From: Thermotogota bacterium
Lineage (GTDB): Bacteria; Thermotogota; Thermotogae; Thermotogales; DSM-5069
NCBI GenBank assembly: GCA_029551145.1
Contig: JAKPGA010000017.1
Coordinates: forward strand, 1 to 64,000
DNA: 64,000 bases
Direction of reading: 5' to 3'
Shown here: positions 60,065-64,000 of the stretch, piece by piece
Layout of the letters: every line of letters begins with the position of its first letter
How positions within the stretch are numbered: the stretch's first letter is position 1
Made by a program: the position numbers and the translations under genes
Notes under the pieces: generated by a model
What the model was told of the DNA's origin: nothing
What the model saw: the letters and a program-made list of their open reading frames with translations, nothing else
Databases searched by the model: none

Positions 60065-60847
60065 CTATTCTCCAGTCAAGGACAGTGAATATGACGGGAT
60101 TTCCACAAAGACCTTTGTTCCGACTCCTAAATGTGAATGAACAGCCCAGGAAATTGAAAGCTTCCGAAGAATATGCTTAACAATTGCAAGTCCCAAACCC
60201 GCACCGGAATAACTCCTCGCGTTGCTGGCTCTGTAAAAACGCGCTGTGATGTTTTTGAGTTCCTCCTGTGGGATACCCACACCGTGATCCTCAATTACCA
60301 GAAAATCTTTCTGCGAGAAGATTCTTATTGTTCCACCTTCTTTTGAATATTTAATCGCATTTGATATCAAATTTCTGATCGCTATCTTCAAGGGTTCTGG
60401 ATCTGCTTGAATGATCTTATTTGTCTTGATCTGGATGGAAATTCCTTTTTGCTTTATCTTCTGTTCATATTCGATCAATATCTCCCGCAAGATTCTTTGC
60501 AGACTCAATCTCTGAACGTGGGGAACGTATTCCTGTTGCTCCAGCTTTGAGAGCAGAACCAGTTGTTCGATGATTCTCTGCATCTTCTTGAGATGTTTTT
60601 CAATCTTGGCAAGTGTTTCCTGCACATATTCGCCTTCCTTCGCTATTTCCAAGAGCCCGAGCATCGCAGTAATTGGTGTGAAGAGTTCATGAGCTACCGC
60701 ATTCACGAAGAAAGTCTTTGAGTCACTCAGTATCTGCTCCCTTGATGAAACTTCTCCTTGATCAGGGTAGAAGATTATGCGATCTGGCTTGAAAACAATC
60801 AAAGGTCTGTATTTTTCAACCAGTTCATCCCAGTCTGTATCCGACAC
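60065..60847 (-). CDS. Histidine kinase without sensor domain (PhoR-like)
   Basis: A 260-aa kinase made of dimerisation and ATPase domains only. The phospho-acceptor is in FVNAVAHELFTPITAMLGL (about residue 53), with N box AIRNLISNAIKYSKEGG, G1 VIEDHGVGIP and G2 GAGLGLAIVKHIL. The N-terminal ~40 residues hold no membrane helix or PAS domain, so the protein is soluble and must sense through partners such as the Pst complex. GTG start overlaps the response regulator gene by 23 bases. Confidence 0.88.
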   Translation of the reverse strand: MSDTDWDELVEKYRPLIVFKPDRIIFYPDQGEVSSREQILSDSKTFFVNAVAHELFTPITAMLGLLEIAKEGEYVQETLAKIEKHLKKMQRIIEQLVLLSKLEQQEYVPHVQRLSLQRILREILIEYEQKIKQKGISIQIKTNKIIQADPEPLKIAIRNLISNAIKYSKEGGTIRIFSQKDFLVIEDHGVGIPQEELKNITARFYRASNARSYSGAGLGLAIVKHILRKLSISWAVHSHLGVGTKVFVEIPSYSLSLTGE

Positions 60848-61478
60848 CGTGAACAGTCACCAACCTTTCTTTACCCAGCTTTTTTCTTAGCATACTCATA
60901 TACACATCGACAATCCTTTCGGTTCTGTCTTCTTGCTGCCAGACTGCGTCAAGTATCTCGCTGCGTGTAAAAACCTTCTTTGGATTTTCGAACAATAAGA
61001 GCACGATCTCGAACTCCTTTGCCGAGAGTTTCACTTCCTCATCTTTTACTATCAAAGTTCTTTCATGCACCAGGAGTTTCATGTCTTTGTACACAATCTC
61101 ACGTTCTGCAAACATATCCTTTCTTCGAAGCATTGCACGCACTCTGGCAACAAGCTCTCTTGGATGAAACGGCTTTGTCACGTAATCATCGGCACCCATC
61201 TCAAGACCCAAAATTTTGTTTCGATCTTCTCTAAGCGCTGTTAGAACGATTATAAATGTCTTTGGGCAGGTTACACGAATCGTTGGTATCTCTTCCATAG
61301 CGTCTCCATCTGGAAGCATGAGATCAAGAATCATCAAATCAAAACACGATTTGTCCAGTTCATCGTACATCTGTTCAACACAAGAAGCCGTTTTCACCTG
61401 ATGAGAATCCATCTTCAAGTACCTACAGATGACATCGCTTACATCTTGTTCGTCCTCAACAACCAGTATTGATGCCAT
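60825..61478 (-). CDS. OmpR/PhoB-type response regulator
   Basis: About 217 aa. Receiver (1-118): ILVVEDEQDV, phospho-acceptor Asp in LMILDLMLPDG, Thr in VLTALRED and Lys in VTKPFHPRE. The winged-helix output domain (130-217) has LSAKEFEIVLLLFENPKKVFTRSEIL and VDVYMSMLRKKLG. ATG at 61478 follows GGAGGGA. Divergent from pstS, so it most likely controls phosphate uptake. Confidence 0.9.
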   Translation of the reverse strand: MASILVVEDEQDVSDVICRYLKMDSHQVKTASCVEQMYDELDKSCFDLMILDLMLPDGDAMEEIPTIRVTCPKTFIIVLTALREDRNKILGLEMGADDYVTKPFHPRELVARVRAMLRRKDMFAEREIVYKDMKLLVHERTLIVKDEEVKLSAKEFEIVLLLFENPKKVFTRSEILDAVWQQEDRTERIVDVYMSMLRKKLGKERLVTVHGVGYRLG

Positions 61479-61587
61479 TAAATCCCTCCAATTCGAATCA
61501 TGCCACAGAGATATTAAAAAATTTTGATATTTTTTCACGGTGTCTGAAAATCAAAGAAGCATAAACAAGACAGAAGGAGGTGTTGGT
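61479..61587. promoter_or_regulatory. Divergent phoB-pst intergenic region
   Basis: This A/T-rich 109-base gap must hold promoters for both directions. On the minus strand TAATAT (61516-61511) is a possible -10 box. No PhoB box could be fixed by eye. Confidence 0.35.
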
Positions 61588-62424
61588 GTGAGAAAGTCAC
61601 TGTTACTTTTAATCTTGGTAATTGCGACTCTCATCAACGCAGAAACACTGGTGATCAAAGGATCAAACACCGTCTATCCAATCGCCCAACTGTGGGTTGA
61701 ACAGTTTCAGAAAATGTATCCCAACGTCACAGCGACACTTGAAGGTGCCGGCTCAAGCACAGGAATATCGGCTCTGTTGAATGGAACATGTGATATCGCA
61801 AATTCAAGCAGATTTCTAAAAGCTGGAGAAGTTGAACAAATGCACAAAAACAGCAGATACTTTGTCCCATTAGTTATCGCCTACGATGGAATAGCCGTCA
61901 TAGTGAATCCAAACCTTGGCATCGATTCGATATCCATAGAGACGCTCAACAAGATCTACACGGGTCAGATAACCGAATGGAGTCAGGTTGATCCGAAATT
62001 ACCAAAGAAAACGATCGCAGCCTATTCGAGAAACACAGCTTCTGGGACCTTTGAAGTGTGGCTCGAAAAGGTTCTGAAGGGAGAAAAACTCTCGCCGAGG
62101 ATTCAGATGCTCGAATCTTCGCAAGCTGAAATAGAAAGCGTCGCGAAAAATCAATACGCAATCGCCTACACAGGCATGGGATATGTAACAAGCCAAGTGA
62201 AGGCCCTGAAAGTGGAAGGAATCGACCCAACGATCGAAAACGTTCTAAGCGGGAAGTATCCTCTCAGTAGACCATTGTTTGTGTTCTTCGATCTGAGTAG
62301 ATTCAACAATATGTGGCCTGAAAACAATGTTATTGCCGACTATATCAGGTTCATACTCTCACCTGAGGGACAGAAACTGGTTGAAAAAGCTGGATATATA
62401 CCAGCTTATGGCACTTCAAAGTGA
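61588..62424 (+). CDS. pstS: Phosphate ABC transporter substrate-binding protein PstS
   Basis: About 278 aa. Signal KSLLLLILVIATLINAE precedes LVIKGSNTVYPIAQLW; GAGSSTGISALLNGTCDIANSSR holds phosphate-binding serines and SRNTASGTFEVWLEKV the SGT contact site. GTG at 61588 follows AAGGAGGTG by 5 bases. First gene of the Pst operon; its TGA overlaps pstC. Confidence 0.93.
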   Translation: MRKSLLLLILVIATLINAETLVIKGSNTVYPIAQLWVEQFQKMYPNVTATLEGAGSSTGISALLNGTCDIANSSRFLKAGEVEQMHKNSRYFVPLVIAYDGIAVIVNPNLGIDSISIETLNKIYTGQITEWSQVDPKLPKKTIAAYSRNTASGTFEVWLEKVLKGEKLSPRIQMLESSQAEIESVAKNQYAIAYTGMGYVTSQVKALKVEGIDPTIENVLSGKYPLSRPLFVFFDLSRFNNMWPENNVIADYIRFILSPEGQKLVEKAGYIPAYGTSK

Positions 62425-63290
62425 TGAAGAAAATAGGTGAAACCCTTTTCAAGTCTATTGTTTTCACAGCTGCCATCTTAGTGGCAGCTGCACTTTTCGG
62501 CATAATATTCTTTCTGTTCTCGGAGTCCCTCAGGGCTATGAAAGAAATCGGGTGGGATCTTTTCTCAACAGAGTGGTTTCCGGTTTGGGAAAAACCGGAT
62601 TTTGGAATAAGAACCATGCTGTTGAATTCAATCATTCTGACTCTTTGGACGAGTTTCGTCGTGTTCTCTATCGGCATCATCGTTGCCCTCTATCTGCACA
62701 GTTATGCAAACAAAAGGGAAAAAGAGCTCATGCTCCGAGTACTTGAATATGTGAGTGGTATTCCATCCGTTGTTCTGGGCTTTTTCGGTATAGTGATCGT
62801 GGCACCAATATTGCTCAAAGCCGGTGCCTGGACAGGGCAAAACTTCTTCAACGCCTCTTTCATGCTTTCTGTCCTGACACTTCCATTCATGATAAGTTTG
62901 TCTTACCAGTCCTTAGAAAAAGTGCCAAAGGAGATCTCTGAGGCAGCTGTATCGATAGGGGCAAGGGATTTTGCCGTCATGATAGTTGAACTGAGGTACG
63001 CGATGCCCGGAATAGTGAATGCTATGATGAGTGTTTTCAACAGGATCTTTGGAGAGACGATGATTGTCCTGATGGTCGCTGGTGGAAGTAATCTGTTAGT
63101 TCGATCATTCTTTGACCCGATCAGACCCTTAACGGCGACATTAGGAAGTGAATTGGGCGAGGTTGAAGTAAAAAGTCTGCACTACAGTGCCTTGTTCTTC
63201 ATAGGTTTTCTACTATTGGCTATTTCTCTGGCCATAACACTGTTGACGAATTACATCGTCAGATGGCGCGAAAGATGGATAAGGGGTTGA
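62424..63290 (+). CDS. pstC: Phosphate ABC transporter permease PstC
   Basis: About 288 aa with six helices. IPSVVLGFFGIVIVAPILL, LPFMISLSYQSLEKVPKEISEAAVSIGAR (EAA-type loop) and FGETMIVLMVAGGS are diagnostic. ATG at 62424 overlaps the pstS stop (TGATG); GTG at 62421 is in frame. Confidence 0.93.
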   Translation: MKKIGETLFKSIVFTAAILVAAALFGIIFFLFSESLRAMKEIGWDLFSTEWFPVWEKPDFGIRTMLLNSIILTLWTSFVVFSIGIIVALYLHSYANKREKELMLRVLEYVSGIPSVVLGFFGIVIVAPILLKAGAWTGQNFFNASFMLSVLTLPFMISLSYQSLEKVPKEISEAAVSIGARDFAVMIVELRYAMPGIVNAMMSVFNRIFGETMIVLMVAGGSNLLVRSFFDPIRPLTATLGSELGEVEVKSLHYSALFFIGFLLLAISLAITLLTNYIVRWRERWIRG

Positions 63291-63294
63291 TCAC

Positions 63295-64000
63295 ATGAAA
63301 TGGTTCTTTAGGCTAACAAGCTATGCAGTATTAATCCTAATGTTTTCAGTCATCGTCTTGATAATTCTACCAGGTGTGAGATACTTCTTTCGACCAGGTT
63401 TTTTCACCGATTTTCCAAGAGCTTCGATGACCGAAGGAGGAGTATTTCCATCCATCTTTGGCTCACTAATCCTGATTTCATTGGTTTTTGTAATCGTTAT
63501 ACCAGTTGGGTTACTCGGGTCTATCTTCATCGCCGAGTTTTCCAGTAAGAGACTTTCAGTTGTTTTGCAATCTCTCGCTGGGACGATGAACAGCATACCA
63601 TCAATTGTATATGGACTTTTCGGCTTGAGTTTCTTCTGCGTCAACTTGGGTCTACGGACCTCTTTGATATCCGCTTCACTCACATTGTCGACAATGGCCA
63701 TACCTTTTTTCATAAACAGTGCGGTTGAATTTCTCAGAAGCGTTCCAAAGGAACTTCGCGAAGGAGTAATAGCACTCGGTGCAAACAGATTCGAGACGAC
63801 CTTGATGGTGATCAGATCAAGCAAAAACGGCCTGCTGACAACTCTGATGTTAACCCTTGGCAGAGCCTTCAGCGAAACGGCGCCCATACTGATCACAGGC
63901 GCTGTTTTCTATGCAACGAAGCTTCCTTCTAAGTTAACCGACCCAATCATGACTTTGCCAACCAGCATCTACGCGATCATTATGAACTTGGGAGAAACGG
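63295..64000 (+). CDS. pstA: Phosphate ABC transporter permease PstA, truncated by window end
   Basis: ATG at 63295, four bases after the pstC stop, opens a frame of 235 codons that continues past the right edge. It reads as PstA: GVFPSIFGSLILISLVFVIV, MNSIPSIVYGLFGLSFF, LRSVPKELREGVIALGAN (EAA-type loop) and GRAFSETAPILITGA. About 40-50 residues are probably missing. Confidence 0.92.
   Translation, partial: MKWFFRLTSYAVLILMFSVIVLIILPGVRYFFRPGFFTDFPRASMTEGGVFPSIFGSLILISLVFVIVIPVGLLGSIFIAEFSSKRLSVVLQSLAGTMNSIPSIVYGLFGLSFFCVNLGLRTSLISASLTLSTMAIPFFINSAVEFLRSVPKELREGVIALGANRFETTLMVIRSSKNGLLTTLMLTLGRAFSETAPILITGAVFYATKLPSKLTDPIMTLPTSIYAIIMNLGET

Noticed and set aside
63321-63896. 191-aa minus-strand frame near the right edge
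   Set aside because: It is antisense to pstA, which has strong PstA motifs and operon context.

Overview
The window looks like a chromosomal segment of a thermophilic anaerobe of the Thermotogae, most likely near Pseudothermotoga or Thermotoga. This is inferred from gene content (TRAP and ABC uptake systems, glutamate dehydrogenase, split TrkA/TrkH, AcpS, FliT-like protein), strong GGAGG ribosome-binding sites, frequent GTG/TTG starts and genes that overlap by a few bases. No rRNA, tRNA, CRISPR array, insertion sequence or phage gene was recognised.

Positions 1-19.6 kb are an amino-acid catabolic island read entirely on the minus strand. A DctP-DctQ-DctM TRAP operon (1-1837) has its own promoter. 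Upstream of it lies an almost gap-free run of 18 genes from a DauR/YheO-type regulator (19551) down to a KamB-like ATPase (2009). The run encodes RidA, a 143-aa conserved protein, a fold-type-I PLP enzyme, a DadA/SoxB-like flavoprotein, a TAXI-TRAP transporter, an Asp/Glu-racemase-like protein, a split HcnAB-like iron-sulfur/flavin dehydrogenase, another FAD oxidoreductase, an ion-coupled permease, a meso-diaminopimelate-dehydrogenase-like enzyme, a DapF-like epimerase, a 76-aa protein, a rearranged cobalamin-dependent mutase and its KamB-like reactivase. The set resembles the racemase, B12 aminomutase, dehydrogenase and cleavage logic of ornithine and lysine fermentation, but with different protein families. 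This is the best candidate for an undescribed system.

Positions 19.8-24 kb (plus strand) hold LUD, M20 peptidase, an OadA-like carboxyltransferase, an AcpS-FolK fusion and a FliT-like protein, closed by a bidirectional terminator shared with glutamate dehydrogenase (minus). Positions 25.5-30.3 kb (minus) hold a GntR regulator, a cyclase-family hydrolase, an SSS symporter fused to winged-helix domains and an HMGL/isopropylmalate-synthase-like enzyme. Positions 30.5-33.7 kb encode a response regulator and a TrkA1-TrkA2-TrkH potassium system. A beta-propeller protein and an MFS transporter follow on the minus strand, then MoaA-MoaC-MOSC and an alpha/beta hydrolase.

Positions 39.9-52.6 kb (plus) are an amino-sugar/glycan locus: DeoR regulator, two SIS proteins, a lipoprotein and a cytoplasmic GHL10 glycosidase, an ABC importer without ATPase, a ceramidase-like amidase, a BadF-type kinase and a GH20 hexosaminidase. 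Positions 52.7-59.9 kb (minus) are a second sugar operon: ABC binding protein and two permeases, SorC-type regulator, PfkB kinase, FGGY kinase and class II aldolase, with a perfect 27-bp palindrome at its promoter. Positions 60-64 kb hold a sensorless histidine kinase and PhoB-like regulator (minus), divergent from pstS-pstC-pstA (plus), the last cut by the window end.
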